Below are positions 22,700 through 34,686 of a stretch of DNA of 64,000 nt, piece by piece. The notes beneath the pieces are model-generated. The model did not search any database, was not told the DNA's origin, and saw only the letters and a list, made by a program, of their open reading frames with translations. Source of the stretch: Knufia peltigerae (taxonomy: Eukaryota > Ascomycota > Eurotiomycetes > Chaetothyriales > Trichomeriaceae); assembly GCA_030247855.1 (NCBI GenBank), contig JAPDRN010000009.1, forward strand, positions 485,387 through 549,386, written 5' to 3'. A program made the translations under genes and the position numbers. Numbering within the stretch: position 1 is the first letter of the stretch; each line of letters opens with the position of its first letter.

Positions 22700-24099
22700 A
22701 TGGTCTCAAACTACCAGACTATGCAGGAGCCGTCGGTTCAGAACAATGAGAACGACTCAACTTCCAAAGAGCCTCAACTGTCAAACGAACCCGAAGGATC
22801 AGTTGAAGCTGGAGAGCCAGAGGAGCCTACATATTCTGAAGGAGGTCCGAAGGCCATCCTGATTCTCTTCGGCTGCTTTTGTGCCTTTTTCTCGGCACTC
22901 TCCATGTTGAATTCGATCGGAGCATATCAGGCATCAATATCTCAGGACCAGCTCAAGCAGATACCCCAAGGCAGCATCGGCTGGATCTTTGGGTTTCATG
23001 GCTTCTTCAGCTTCTTCTCTGGTCTTTTCTTCGGCCCCCTCTTCGATGCGTGGGGCCCGAAGCCTTTGGCCGCAGCAGCCAGCTGCACAACAGCCGTGAC
23101 CTACCTGACCCTCGGCGTCTGCCGGACTTACTGGGAATTCTTCCTTTGCATCGGTGTAATGGGAGGCTTGACCACGGCTCTGATGTTTACCGCCGCCATG
23201 GGCACCGTTCAGCATTGGTTCTTTCGGCATCGGGGCATGGCAACTGGCATTGCAGTCTCGGGTGGTAGTGTTGGAGGAATCGTGTTTCCCACCATTCTCG
23301 GTGCATTGATTCCTAGGCTCGGGTTCCAGTGGGCGACAAGGGTTGTTGGTTTGACCCTCGTTCCAGTGTCACTGATTTCACTTCTCTTGATGAAGGCACG
23401 CTTTTCGGCACCCTTCCATAGCTGGCGGTCCATCGTACCTAGCTTATCCCCTCTCCGGAGGCTTAGGAATCTGCTACTGGCAGGTAGTCTATTCTTCGTT
23501 GAGACGAGCATTTTCATACCAGTGGCGTACCTTGCATCGTACGGCCTTCAACAAGGCCTGCCGGAAAGCATCTCATATCGGTTGTTGACCTTCCTCAATG
23601 TCGGCTCCTTGATCGGACGGTGGCTCCCAGGTTACCTTGGAGATAAGATTGGACGATTCAATGCTTTCATTCTCGCGCTGGTGCTATGTTTGGTGTCCGT
23701 GCTAGGAATTTGGCTACCAGCTGGCTCAAACAAGGCTCAGATCACGGCCTTTGCAATTTTATTTGGGATTGGGAGTGGCAGTGGTATCAGCCTGGCACCA
23801 GCTTGTCTTTCGCAGCTGTGCAACATCGAAGAATATGGCCGATTCTTTACCACATTCTACACTGTGGCCAGTTTCGGGTGAGCCATTCCTTGGTTCTTCT
23901 ATATCCTAATAGTGAGGCACGGCTAACGGAATCTAGCTCTTTGATAGGAATCCCTATCAGTGGACAAATCCTGGAAGCGACGAAGGGGGACTTTTATGGT
24001 CTCATAGTGTTTGCGGGCCTAGCATATGGTTGTGCACTGTTTCTTCTCACCCTCGTCCGGGTCCTGGAGGTTGGCTGGGCGTTCACCACGAAGTTTTAG
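22700..24099 (+). CDS. MFS transporter, monocarboxylate-permease type
   Basis: Two exons, 22700-23877 and 23937-24099, give 446 residues with about 12 hydrophobic helices. An acidic cytosolic N-terminus (residues 1-50) leads into the first helix, AILILFGCFCAFFSALSM. The loop WFFRHRGMATGIAVSGGSVG and the GRWLPGYLGDKIGRFN segment are typical of fungal MCT-like (SLC16-like) transporters. These move carboxylates, aromatic acids or drugs across the plasma membrane. It shares a 324-bp divergent promoter with the P450 at 20669-22375, so the pair may take up or export and modify one compound. ATG 22700 was chosen because upstream sequence in frame is not membrane-protein-like. Confidence 0.88.
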
Positions 24100-24597
24100 C
24101 ATGTGATAGATAGATTGACCACAGACAACGTGATAAAGAGTGTTGCTAGTATCCTACCTCGCATAGTCAGAATGGTATCTCTGAGCCCGCGTTCTGCGTA
24201 GGGTGTTGGATATATCAACGCTGGTTGTACAAGTACAGCAGTTGACCCATGCTTCTCTCAGATGTCTATTGGGTCAGGTTTGATGATTTCGCAGGCCTTC
24301 TGACCATTATTTCGTCCACAGTACTAGGTACAGTATACAGTGGGTTGTGAAGTCATCCACAATGAGTGGCCCGCGGAACAGATACCGGAAAAATGTCTCG
24401 TGTGCGATGTGCATTGTCTTTGGTTACTGTTACTGTACCTCTTGGCCTTGGACACTGTTGATGGACTTCTTTAATCTGCAACTGCTATACCAGTGACTGC
24501 GAATACACCATCAATCAAGCTCTTACAGCCTAATCATAGCCGCAACACCAATTCCTCGAACATCTGCCGTCGATCTCAACTACTGTTTTTATCAACA
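24100..24597. other. Intergenic, PEX11-like promoter
   Basis: 498 bp between the MFS stop and the PEX11-like start. No gene seen. Confidence 0.45.
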
Positions 24598-25592
24598 ATG
24601 AGCAGCGGCGTCCCCCTTGCAGCAGCCTTGTCAACTACCAATGTGACCCACAGTCAAAAATCTCATCAATTTGCGCCTGAGCCGTCCTATATCACCAAAG
24701 AACCCTCAAAGCTTCATGGCACGAAATGCAAGCCTTCAATGACCAATGGCGCTCTGAGCCGCATAAATAAGTAAATCACCTTCCCAATTGATGCTACATT
24801 TTGTTCCATATGTTCACCAGTTGATTGTTTATCAGTGCCTGTAAATCAATCGAGAGCCTCGAATCGTTTCTTTCTGCTTCGAACTATGGAATTGACATTA
24901 TCATATATCTTCAACAATTTGATCGGATTGGCGACAGGCTGAGGGCCTACATCTACCGCTGCTTCCGACGCGGAAATCTTAGAATGCCTCTGTCTATGAG
25001 CGCACCAACTCTGCCTTCGATTGAACCAGTCGCGGCACTGTTAAACGATTTCCGCACCACTTTGAGGATCTTGAACCTGTTGCGCTTGTACGAACTACTG
25101 AGATCGCTCATTTTACGAGAGACTGACACGGATTTGGATCGCTTCACTCGCACAGTCCTCGTTGCGCAGGCCTGCAGCTACCTCAATTTCCAGGTGATGG
25201 AGAGCATCATGCATTTGACCGACAAACAGATTCTGCCTTCGTCTATCGTTTTACGAAGAGGCGGGCCAGATGCGTGGATGAGATGGGCGTTTCGATCATG
25301 GCTGTTGGCAGTCTCGCTGGACTTTGTGCGCCTTGGATGGGACGCAATGAAGCACCGGCGGCCAACGATGGGATCCACCACCATCGCAGACAGAGACTCT
25401 TTTGCAGGAGTGAAAGAAGAGATCGATCATACATGGTGGGCAGAGCTACAGAGCTCGGTCGCGTGGCTGCCAGTGTCTCTGCATCTGAGTCTACCTCACG
25501 GTCTACCAGGGATGAACGATGGACTGATGAGCTTAAGTAGTCTGCTGGCCGAATGGCCTCTTTGTAAGGCTGCTTGGGACGCTACTTCTTGA
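24598..25592 (+). CDS. PEX11-family-like peroxisomal membrane protein
   Basis: Two exons, 24598-24770 and 24836-25592, give 309 residues. The core matches the layout of fungal Pex11-type proteins: amphipathic N-terminal helices (ESLESFLSASNYGIDIIIYL, RLRAYIYRCFRR), a long helical segment LLNDFRTTLRILNLLRLYEL, and C-terminal hydrophobic stretches (WAFRSWLLAVSLDFVRLGWD; SLSSLLAEWPLC). Pex11 proteins bend the peroxisomal membrane and drive its division, and some form metabolite pores. The call rests on pattern rather than a diagnostic motif, so an unrelated membrane protein is possible. The context supports it: five to six enzymes in this window carry peroxisomal C-termini. Confidence 0.55.
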
Positions 25593-26233
25593 GTCATCTA
25601 GAACTAAATTGGACATATAGCTACAATACTATCTAGTATGCTGATGTCTATACACTCGATAGAGCGGGCAGGGGTGGTTTTGCTAGCACACTCAGCAGAG
25701 ACATGATATAATCATTGGTAGCAGGGTCGTGGATTTGTACCTAAATCACCCCCTGAACAACTGGGGGTAAGTAACAATCGGCACGGTAAACCCTGCATAC
25801 GGGCGGTGGACCCTGGAGGCATTCCTTAGGGAGTTCTGGGCCTGGAGATCTTCAGAGAGCCGGCGTCTCCTCTGAAGTCTGGTGGCCGGAAAAACTCCCA
25901 AGTGTGGCCAGGATTAATTGATGCATCAACACAACCACCCACAAGCCTGAGATGACGACGAAGTGCACTTCTGGACTTTTCACAACAATAATTGCGGAAA
26001 GACTAGCAATGTCGAAGGGATCATTTCTCAATAAACTATGGAGCACCGTGTCTAGATTTGTCGTGCAATATTTCAATACAGAGAGACTGAATAAACACTC
26101 GGAGCCGTTGACCAAAAGCATTTCTTCGCTGCTGCTTGCTACCTGTTCCCTCTCTTTGCGCTCTCGACATCTTTTTACAACAAAGCATTCCCTTTCCCTT
26201 ACCGTTGAATCTGTGCAAATCTCCTAGCACACC
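25593..26233. other. Intergenic, cupin promoter
   Basis: 641 bp, no supported gene. Short frames on both strands look random. Confidence 0.45.
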
Positions 26234-26770
26234 ATGCCTTTCGACTACGCAACCGGAGCTGCAGCGCACAAGGTGCCCAACCTTCCCGCGGCTGGCGCCC
26301 ATGTCGGATTCTGTAAGTCGGGCCACTTACTTCCAAGGTCGCGAGGTCCTTGTCGCCAGAAGCGGCTCCAAGAGAATAACTTTGTGACTAATGATTGTTC
26401 ATGTGAATGCAACCAGACGACGTCCTCGGCTCGACAAAGATGACTGGCTCCTATTTCCTGCTCGAGAACGATGCGCCGTCAACTCCTCCCAAGTACGAGT
26501 ACGACGAGTCCGGAGTGCTCCTCAAAGGTCGGTCTTGCACGCCCTCACACATATGTCTCCCTTTCCCCCTGAGAGATTGACCTTTTCCGTTCCGGTCTGA
26601 CGCGTGAGGGAAATGCAGGAGAGCTCAAGATCCAAGATGAGAGCGGTAAAAGTGTCCAGCTCAGGGCCGGCGATGTGTTCTTCATTCACACCGGGAGCAC
26701 CATCACATTCTCGACGACGACGTTTGCTTTGGCGTACAAGACTTCGAGCCGCCCACACTCGAAGCTGTAG
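26234..26770 (+). CDS. Small EutQ-like cupin with PTS1 C-terminus
   Basis: Three exons, 26234-26312, 26417-26527 and 26619-26770, join to a 113-residue protein. It is a single cupin barrel. The YDVLGSTKMTGSYFLLEN strand leads to KYEYDESGVLLKGELKI and the second cupin box LRAGDVFFIHTGSTITFSTT, as in the EutQ/small cupin group. The classical metal-binding His residues of motif 1 are mostly absent (KYEYDESG), so metal binding is doubtful. The protein ends HSKL, a canonical SKL peroxisome signal. Bacterial EutQ assists ethanolamine use, but that role cannot be carried over. A peroxisomal small-molecule-binding or isomerase role is inference. Confidence 0.75.
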
Positions 26771-27749
26771 ATCTCAAGCGATCGACGACTATATCGGTCG
26801 TCCAGGTCGGACATCGAATGCCGCAGATGGGAGGAGGTGAAGACGAGGGGGGATTCCCATAAGCAGCTATCTTAGCCAGTACATACCTCGTTTGGTGTAG
26901 CTTCGGGCAAAGTAGCGAAGGGAGAAATTGAAAAGGTCGACCCTTTACTTTCACTTCCACGTACATGACAGATTTCCTCAACTTCCCCTACAAACAAAAC
27001 TTGAGTTTCCCCAGCCGGCAATATCATAGTCGAAGTATCGCCTTCGCTGTTGTAGCAGGCGTAATTAGTGTTTGAAACCAAACACTTTCTAGGTGTTTCG
27101 AGGGCACTCTAGAGATGGTTCCCCCCCCGGGGCGGGAAATCACGAGGGAAGCCGGAGGTCTGGGCCCGCAACAAACATATCACAAGACTTCGCCGGATAA
27201 TTCGAGGATAGGTCGACGTATTTCTTATCTGACGGTTATGTTTTAGGCGGGAGGATCTCGTTAGCAGGGCCACCCAAGTCCTCGTGGGTGGGACGGACAC
27301 ACCACCGAGTAGCGAATCGAGGGGGGCCAATGCTGTTCATTCGGTTGGCTACCTGGTGAGACTCAGAGCTACGGGATTGACCCGCCCTGCCCTTTTCTTC
27401 AATCCAGAATGAATGAAGACACGCTCTCGTTCCGCTCGCTAAAAGGAGTTGGTGAAGCTCGGGCAAGGTCCTGACTACTTGTGTTTTGAAAACGATCGCG
27501 ATCTAGCATATGCTTGCAGAGCAAAAATAAAAACGCGTTCCCTCGGTACTCCGTAGAGCTAGCGAAACTCGGTTACTTAATTTCTAGACAGGGAATACTT
27601 CTGTTGTCAACCAACAAGAGAAGAATCACCACGGTTTTTGCGCCAAAAAGGTCCGATACTGAGCCTGTCTTGACTTCACCCACACACACATTGTGTGCCA
27701 GCTTCAGCGTCCAGTACTAGTACATACGCTCTCACAGACATACAACGAC
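26771..27749. other. Intergenic, no gene recognised
   Basis: 979 bp between the cupin and the NmrA-like gene. It includes a short CCCCCCCCGGGGCGGG block near 27121-27136. Open frames on both strands lack family features. Confidence 0.45.
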
Positions 27750-28873
27750 ATGGTTGTGGTCGCAGTTCCAGGTGGCTTGGGTGATTTTGGACGATTGGTG
27801 GTTGATGCTCTTCTCGAGACGGGCAAGCATGAGGTGTACTCGCTGACTCGCAAAGTAAGTCTGTCAACATCCCAAGCCAGCAACGTATCCTGCATGGGCG
27901 CAAATTGCACACAAGGCCCGCACTCTCCACCTACCCTCCGTCCAGAACTTCCCAGAAAACCGGCGGACTGACAATATATTCGTTTCGTTGCAAACAGATG
28001 CCCGTACAGGTCGAGAAGCGTCGCAACCCAGAAGGGCGCGAATACTTCCCCGTCATCGAGGTCGAGTACGCCAATGTCGCCCAATTGACCAAGGCATTGG
28101 CATCCCACAAAGTCCACACTGTCGTCTCGACGCTGAATGTGGACTTCCAGTCTGTCTCCGATGCCCAATTGAACCTCATCGAGGCTGCAGCCGCAGCTGG
28201 ATGTGTGAAACGCTTCGCTCCGTCAGAGTACAATATCGACTATGACTTGGATGACCATATCCTGCCGTACCCGGAGAAGAGATTCCACGTCGCCGCACGA
28301 CGAGCAGTCGAGAAGACACAGCTCGAGTACACATACTTTTACTCCGGTATGTTCATGGATTATTTCGCACTTCCCAGGATCCAGACGCACATGCGACACC
28401 TATATACAGTGCTTGACATCGAGCACAACGAGGCGGCAATCCCGGGTAACGGGGAGGCGGCGATGGCCATGACATTCACCAAAGATGTTGCCAAGTTTGT
28501 TGCAGGATCCCTCGATCTCGAGAAGTGGCCAAAGGTCTCGCTCATCGTTGGATCGGAACCAACCGTCAACGAACTGGTCAAGTTGGCGGAGAGCATTCGG
28601 GGTTCCAAACTCGATGTGCGTTACGACTCGTTGGAAAGCCTCAAAAGCCATGAGGTGAGGCTGTTGGAAGGCAACGAGGCCATCGGAGACAAATTCCAAG
28701 GCGGCCGTGACCAGTTGAAAGCCTTGGTCTGTGATTTGGGTGCGTCCATTGCCCTGGGGGCGTACCACCTCTCCAAGGTCGCCGACGCCGTCAACTTGGT
28801 TCCACTGTTGGAGGATAAGATTGGTGCCCCGGTGCGTATTGATCAATTTCTGGGGCAATACTGGAGTTCATAG
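27750..28873 (+). CDS. NmrA-like / isoflavone-reductase-type NAD(P)-binding protein
   Basis: Two exons, 27750-27854 and 27998-28873, with a 143-bp intron, give 326 residues. The N-terminus is a Rossmann strand (VVVAVPGGLGDFGRLVVDAL) with a GGxGxxG-like turn. HTVVSTLNVDF, CVKRFAPSEYNIDYD and TYFYSGMFMDYF are typical NmrA/isoflavone-reductase-like segments. Such atypical short-chain proteins either reduce phenolic substrates or sense the NAD(P) redox state in nitrogen control; the sequence does not tell which. It is tail-to-tail with a Zn2Cys6 gene, with only 35 bp between the stop codons. Confidence 0.85.
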
Positions 28874-28908
28874 AGCCTCAATATCAAATCATCAGAACAG
28901 CATAGCCA

Positions 28909-30588
28909 TCATATCAAAATCTGGCCCTGTCCCATTTGTCGCATTACTTCGTGCCATCGTTGTAGACTGCGGCCATCACGACGATGTGCATCACGCTGAG
29001 CCCAGACTTCTTCGAGAACCTTTTCCGCTGAAGAAGGATTATCTAGGCCAAGAATTCGAATTCCCTGGAGGCGAGCTTTGACATACTCTCGATGCTCCGT
29101 TGAATCGGCCTCAGCACCTAGAACAGTCAGGCACCACCCAAGATTGGAACCTGGCCCCAAAGCATCGGGTACCTTGGTTAGCAGGTCGATCATCGATTCC
29201 ACTGACTTGAGCATGTCTGGTGTCAGTGGTTCTTCGGGACCATGAGTGATGCGATGGATATAAATATGTGCTGCATGGCGAAAGATTTCTGCCACAGCAA
29301 CCAGACGGCGGAAATATTCGTGCTGATTGATGTCGACGATTGCATTAAGATGTATCGCTTCACTATGACACGAAACCGCCAGCTGGGGTTCGGCCGTCAG
29401 TTCGATCGCCGTTTCGGCGACGTGTTGTTGGAGGTTGTTGGCCCGTCGGCGAACCTCGTCATCGTCCAAGGTTCTCTGGTGTGCCGGCTTTTGAACTTCG
29501 TCGGAGAGTTGTGCGGCTCGAGCCTGAGATCGAGTAAGTCAAGGACGCTGATACGCCGCGAGAAGAGGGGCCGACTCACCATTAACCTAGGCAGCCGCAC
29601 CGAACAGCCAAAGAAGGGGTCAATAGTATTCCCTTGATCGATCCAGTTGACCCCAGAGTCGAGCCATCGTTGAACTTCGGGAATTGCGGTTCCGCCTAGG
29701 TTGAGGGATCGTTGGGTATCTACCATGGCAATCCACGTTTTGGTGAAAGGACGAAGGTCGGAGCAGTCTCCTCGCGCTGCCAACCACCCACGAATACCTT
29801 CATAATGAGCTGGCCAGCCCGTAGAACCATTAAAGATCTGTGGAAATTAGTGTCATTTCCTTCATGTCAAGAAGAGCCGAAGCAAATCTAAACCTCATAC
29901 CTCATAAGAGAGCAACGACAGCATGGCGACGACAGTGTTCTCGTTATAGATGAGTTTTGGATCCTGTAACCGGGCTTGGAGTGTAGAGAACGCCTCTCTG
30001 AGGAACTGCATGGGGTCGCTGCCACAGCCCATGTGCCATTTGCCGTGGTGCGAGGCCGCAACTGCGAGCATCGAATTCAGCAGGCAACTGTCATCGACTG
30101 CGGTTTGAAATAGGGAGCGATAGCCGTTTTCGTCGTAATCAATGGCGATGGCGATTCGCGACAAGTTTTCTACAAGAAGAAAGAGTCAACTTTGTGGCTC
30201 CAAGTGCTGTCGACAGGGATCCACAAACTGAGATAGTGCTGCATCAGAAAGTTCTGGTGCTGCGGCAAGCTGAGTGTGGTCAACTGCGTGAAGAATAGCG
30301 GATCGTTCATGGATGTGATGGAGGGACTGGAGAAGGACCGCGGGCGTTGAGGTAACCGTCGGTGTTTCAACACCGTAGCTGGCCATTTTAGTCGAACGCC
30401 ATAGCCTGAGCATCTCAGACCCAGCGATAGACAAGTATGACAACCTAGATACGTGTTTAGACGGTAATGATCAAGGAGGAGAGGTGGGAGAGAAGAAGGA
30501 TTTCCCAACCTGGCAGCCGGCCATCACATTTCACACGCCGCTGGCGGCATGTGTTGCAGGCACTGAGGGCCTCCTCTTGTCGAACTGG
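28909..30588 (-). CDS. Zn2Cys6 transcription factor (Fungal_trans_2 type)
   Basis: Five supported exons, 30588-30510, 30444-30229, 30169-29901, 29837-29580 and 29523-28909, give about 478 residues. A perfect CX2CX6CX6CX2CX6C zinc cluster is rebuilt across the first intron: CNTCRQRRVKCDGRLP joined to GCHTCLSLGLRCSGYG. The joint QHYLKNLSRIAIAIDYDENG at the next intron is typical of the PF11951 regulator family, as is LLNSMLAVAASHHGKW. The true start is not settled. An ATG at 30686-30688 would work only if an intron follows it directly (GTGAAA to TTTCAG), so the 5' end is provisional. Its targets may be the nearby P450 and catabolic genes. Confidence 0.8.
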
Positions 30589-31344
30589 CTGAAACGCAAT
30601 TCTCGGCGTCAAAGGCTCGCCTGGGGTGGTCTAGGCCTAGTGTTAGTGAATCGAGTAGCCACCGACACAGCGACAAGGCTTTCACCATCAAGAGTTTCGC
30701 TCAGCGATGTGTGCGGTGATCGAAGAGTTCGAGAGTGAGAATCAGAACAGTGCTAGATCGCAACGAAACGTGAGAGTGCCTGGGAAGATTGGTAAGGGCA
30801 AGGAGGAAGGCGGCAGCTGAACGAAATCGGAAGAGCTGGTTTGTGGCTGCGTAACACAGTCGATGATATCCGAATCTTACTACTAGCACCCAACAGGTAA
30901 GATAAGACAGCAAGATAGATACAGCCCCAGGTCTAGGGAACAATCTCTCGTATTGATAGGCGTGGAGGGTGGACCAAGCGAGTGGCGAGGTGCGCGAGAG
31001 AAGAGGTGAGAGCACGAGTGGCACTCGAGTAGGAGGGGCACGGGGAAGAGGGACGCTCAGATCACATGTTGGAGATGCAAGAGAGTACATTGGCTGGTCA
31101 GGGCTTCACAGCCACCTACGACAGATCACGAACACAGTTACGCAGTGCGTGTGGGGGCCTCGCGGATATACCTAGGTACGCAGGGCACCCAACAGGTAAG
31201 GTCCATTCGCATTTTATGCAATGCTATTGTTGCAAATTTTCCTGATCTGGCTCAACAACAGATCAATTCCCATCAGCGTAATCCGTGAAAATCTAGCTAC
31301 CAGCTCCTAAAGCACCATACCCTACCATTGCAGTTTCGACGCCC
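30589..31344. other. 5' flank of one Zn2Cys6 gene and 3' flank of the next
   Basis: 756 bp. The first part must hold the unresolved first exon of the regulator ending at 28909, with a candidate ATG at 30688-30686. Confidence 0.4.
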
Positions 31345-33852
31345 CTACGCTAACTGGTCATACATGCTCGGCCTCCAGTGTGTATCATCCAAGCCCAGTT
31401 GCTGTGTACTGTATGTCTCCGGCCAGAGCTCTCCACTGTGGAGGTGTTGTAACAGCATTGCGCCCACGTCAAACTCGTCTGTGAAATCCATATCGCGCGA
31501 CGGTGTAACTGCACTCTGCTGGACCGAGATGTCGTTGGGGTCATTCCCACCTGAACTACTGGTAAAGTCGCCATGGAGCAGCTGGGGAAATATTGGAAGC
31601 CCAAGTGATGGTGCTGGTGCCACCCCATTCGTATCCAGAATATACTCTCGAGCAATGTTAGGAATCTCCTGTTCCACTTCCACGGGGACATGTGGCGCAC
31701 TTTTTGATGCACCGTCTCTAACAGCCTGAAAGGTCGAGGAGCTTGAGTTGTCACGGTTCTCCTGCTGCTGCTTTGGTAATGCTGAGGACGTCGACATCGA
31801 AAGCTCTAGCGCACCAAAGGCAGCCATCTGTTCATTCAATTTCTGACTGTACAGATCCTTCCAGACGTTGGACTCATCACGCGGTTGAACGGCTTCTGGC
31901 TTCGGAGGTGCCTTCGTTCTCTGCTTGAGTGAGCTATGTGAAGAAAAAGCAACGAGAGGAGGCTCCTCTAGATCTGGAAACCGTGCAAAATAATTGTCGA
32001 AGCAGTGTTTCGAGGCATTTTGCATATGTGAAGGTTTCAGCCTTTGGATCCTCGAAAGGTTTTCGATCTAGAAAAGATGAGTATCTCACGGTCTTTGGTC
32101 GGCTTGCACACGTACCCAATCTTCAGCGGGAAGATACGAATGTCTGATCGCGCCCAGTATGGCAAAGTTGACCCTCAGGTCCTGTATCGCTCGATTTGCG
32201 CTGTTCGAGCGAGGTCCGCCAATATTGTTCAGGAGTATTAACGAACTCTGATAGCAGCAGTAGCCGATCAACACGGTCTGACACCATGTTTCAGTGAGAA
32301 ATCCAACTCCATGTGAGCATGATTGTACTTACGGGGAAGAAAAGCTCTCTGATCACTACCTCATTGCAAATGGTAGAGATTGTGCTGGCACATGCCTCAC
32401 ACACGTTCTCCTTCTCTTTCAGAAAGTGAATAGGCGCTGCAGGATAGGGAATTGGTGTTGTATCGGAAGCCCCGTGGTCACTTTGGCCTCTTATTGGGAG
32501 GAAGCCTCGATTCAGGACCAAGACGCATATATGCCACATCAGAGTACAATGGATCTGATCGATATTTCCCGAGTCGATGCTTTTTTGCAAACTCTCTTGC
32601 GAAAGATTGAACACATCTGTCTGTTGCAGAGCATATTCGTCCAGTTTCGATTGGAGGCGCCGGTATGGCGAGTCAAGGAGCCAGTGCGCATGACATTCGG
32701 GCCCAAGGCAGCTTTGAGCAAAGGATTGGATATGGGCGAAAAGCTCCAGAAGGCTGATCAAACGAGTACGTCCCTCAACGGGCGCGGAGAGTGCCTTCTG
32801 ATGCTGAAGAGAGTTGCAGGATAGCCGCAGATTTCCCATGGTTTGCATCAATCCAATGGTTCGAATGAAGTCTCCGGCTAAGGTTAAAGCTTCTGTGATG
32901 GTTGAAATGTCGCTGTGTGTTGTATTTAAAATCTGAATATAGCTTCGTGCAAGTTCTGATAGCATAACATCAGCAAGCCATGAATGACGAGATAGGTTAG
33001 TAGGACAGGCTCGCACCTATATCGCTCCAGGCCTGCACCCCATTGGCACGGTGCATTTCGTATATTGATAGCGTACACAACGTTTGAGCACGCTCCATCA
33101 GATCACCATCCACCATTTCCAATAAGCTGATTCGTGCTTGATGGGCGTATTCATCACCTTTGCATCCCTCAGATGCACTGTTGGCAGCGCTGTGGACAAG
33201 GTATTTGTTACTTGCAGCAGCCATGGCAAGACAGAGTCGAGCAATTGCCTTCTTTCCGCTTTTTAGCTTTGCGAAGAAGTCTTCAACTGACCATGGCGGC
33301 GTCTGTTGCACATATACATATGTGTAGAACAGCTCGATCAGATGACAGATGAGATCGACATCACCTGCATCGGGACTTTGAAATGGTTAGCTTACGATAG
33401 CAGATAGAGACAATCCATGCTCACCATCTGCCTTCCAGTGAGGTAAGACAGGCCTTGAGATCATCGTGCCAGTCTTGAACAATGGGCAGCTTGGGAACTC
33501 TGGGTTCTCGTCTTGGGCTATCGGCTGTGTCTGGCGTACGAGAACCATTCCTGACGTCGACAGTTGGTGAAGGACGGTCAGCCGCTTGATTGCTACTAGA
33601 TTTCTGTGGTTGTGACTTAGGCTTCGGCCCTCTTCTTTGTCGTCTAGTATCGTAAATGCAGGCGATGCTGTACGCTGCGCAATGATCGCATGGCTGGAAA
33701 CCATTGCATTTTGCCTGTCGATAGTGAGCCATAAGCACATTAAGGGAGGATCTCATTCCACAACGAACCTTACGTCTTCGACATTCCTCACAGGCCATGG
33801 TCGACTTTCGCCGTGCGATTAAATCGAGGTTGCTCATGAAACGATTCGTCAT
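31345..33852 (-). CDS. Zn2Cys6 transcription factor with fungal_trans domain
   Basis: Six exons, 33852-33769, 33714-33425, 33375-33017, 32955-32333, 32277-32116 and 32067-31345, give 746 residues. The zinc cluster is split by intron 1: ACEECRRRK joined to AKCNGFQPCDHCAAYSIACI. Linker residues are Lys/Pro/Ser-rich. The middle homology domain follows (DVDLICHLIELFYTYVYVQQ; ARISLLEMVDGD with TLCTLSIYEMHRANG). The C-terminus is acidic and Ser/Gln-rich. It is divergent from the P450 at 34687 and lies at the edge of the homogentisate module, which makes it the best local candidate for that cluster's regulator. This is inference from position only. Confidence 0.85.
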
Positions 33853-34686
33853 TTTGGTCGTGAACGTCGCGCGCAAACCTCCAAGCAGGTTCGTCAACTG
33901 AAATTCTGATCATGCCAGGTATGACCTGTGGTGTTGCAATTCGGGTGGTTCCCTTATGGGCGCCTTCATTGTCGGCGGCAGAGCCAGCCAACAGCGCGAG
34001 TATGGATATCGAAAAAGACACCGACGTCGGCCATGGGCAACGGTGGAGATACGGCGGATCACAACCCCCTTTTTGAGCACCTGCTAACTGTGATTGTTCG
34101 AAACGTTTCAAGTGGCCAACCCGTCGCTAACGAAAAGACGAGAGAGTTGGAGTGAGTGTCAAGCTTGGGGCCGTCGTGGGAGGTTCACATCTGCTCCAGG
34201 TTCGCCACCACTTGCACCCAACTTGTGTGGGGAAGCACGGCACACGAGTCTGGGCCTCGTAGTCTTACGGTGGCGACCAGTCAGGAGTTTTTCCAGGCTT
34301 CTTACGAGCTAACGATTCGGGCTGCTCCACACTGGACCTAGAGCCATCCTGCCAGTGAAGGCCTGAGCAGGGGAGAAATACTTTGATAAGACCGTGGAGA
34401 TGATCGATAAACGTTTGTGCAGTTTTGGGATAGGAATTTGCATATCGACGTGAGCCTCAACTGTTATGTGCTACACGATGCTACAGTAGGAAGTGGGTCT
34501 CTAACCCGAATCCACGATCAGATATCATTCGAGTTGATGTGCTAGACAACGATCGGCCATGCTTTCACAGCCTGTGAAACCACGGTTCAAATACCTACAT
34601 GTCAGCTGTTGAGCGTTATATTTCCAGATATTTGGGTTCCATATACGTCAGCTGGTGCATGATATCTATCGCAACCTGCTGATACC
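33853..34686. promoter_or_regulatory. Divergent promoter between Zn2Cys6 factor and P450
   Basis: 834 bp without a supported gene, between two 5' ends. Short open frames here have no family features. I see no clear operator repeat. Confidence 0.4.

Noticed and set aside
29524..29579. Reading straight through this intron in the Zn2Cys6 gene
   Set aside because: The frame is open here but GTGAGT and TCTCAG ends are clear, and the spliced frame continues into the conserved C-terminal part.
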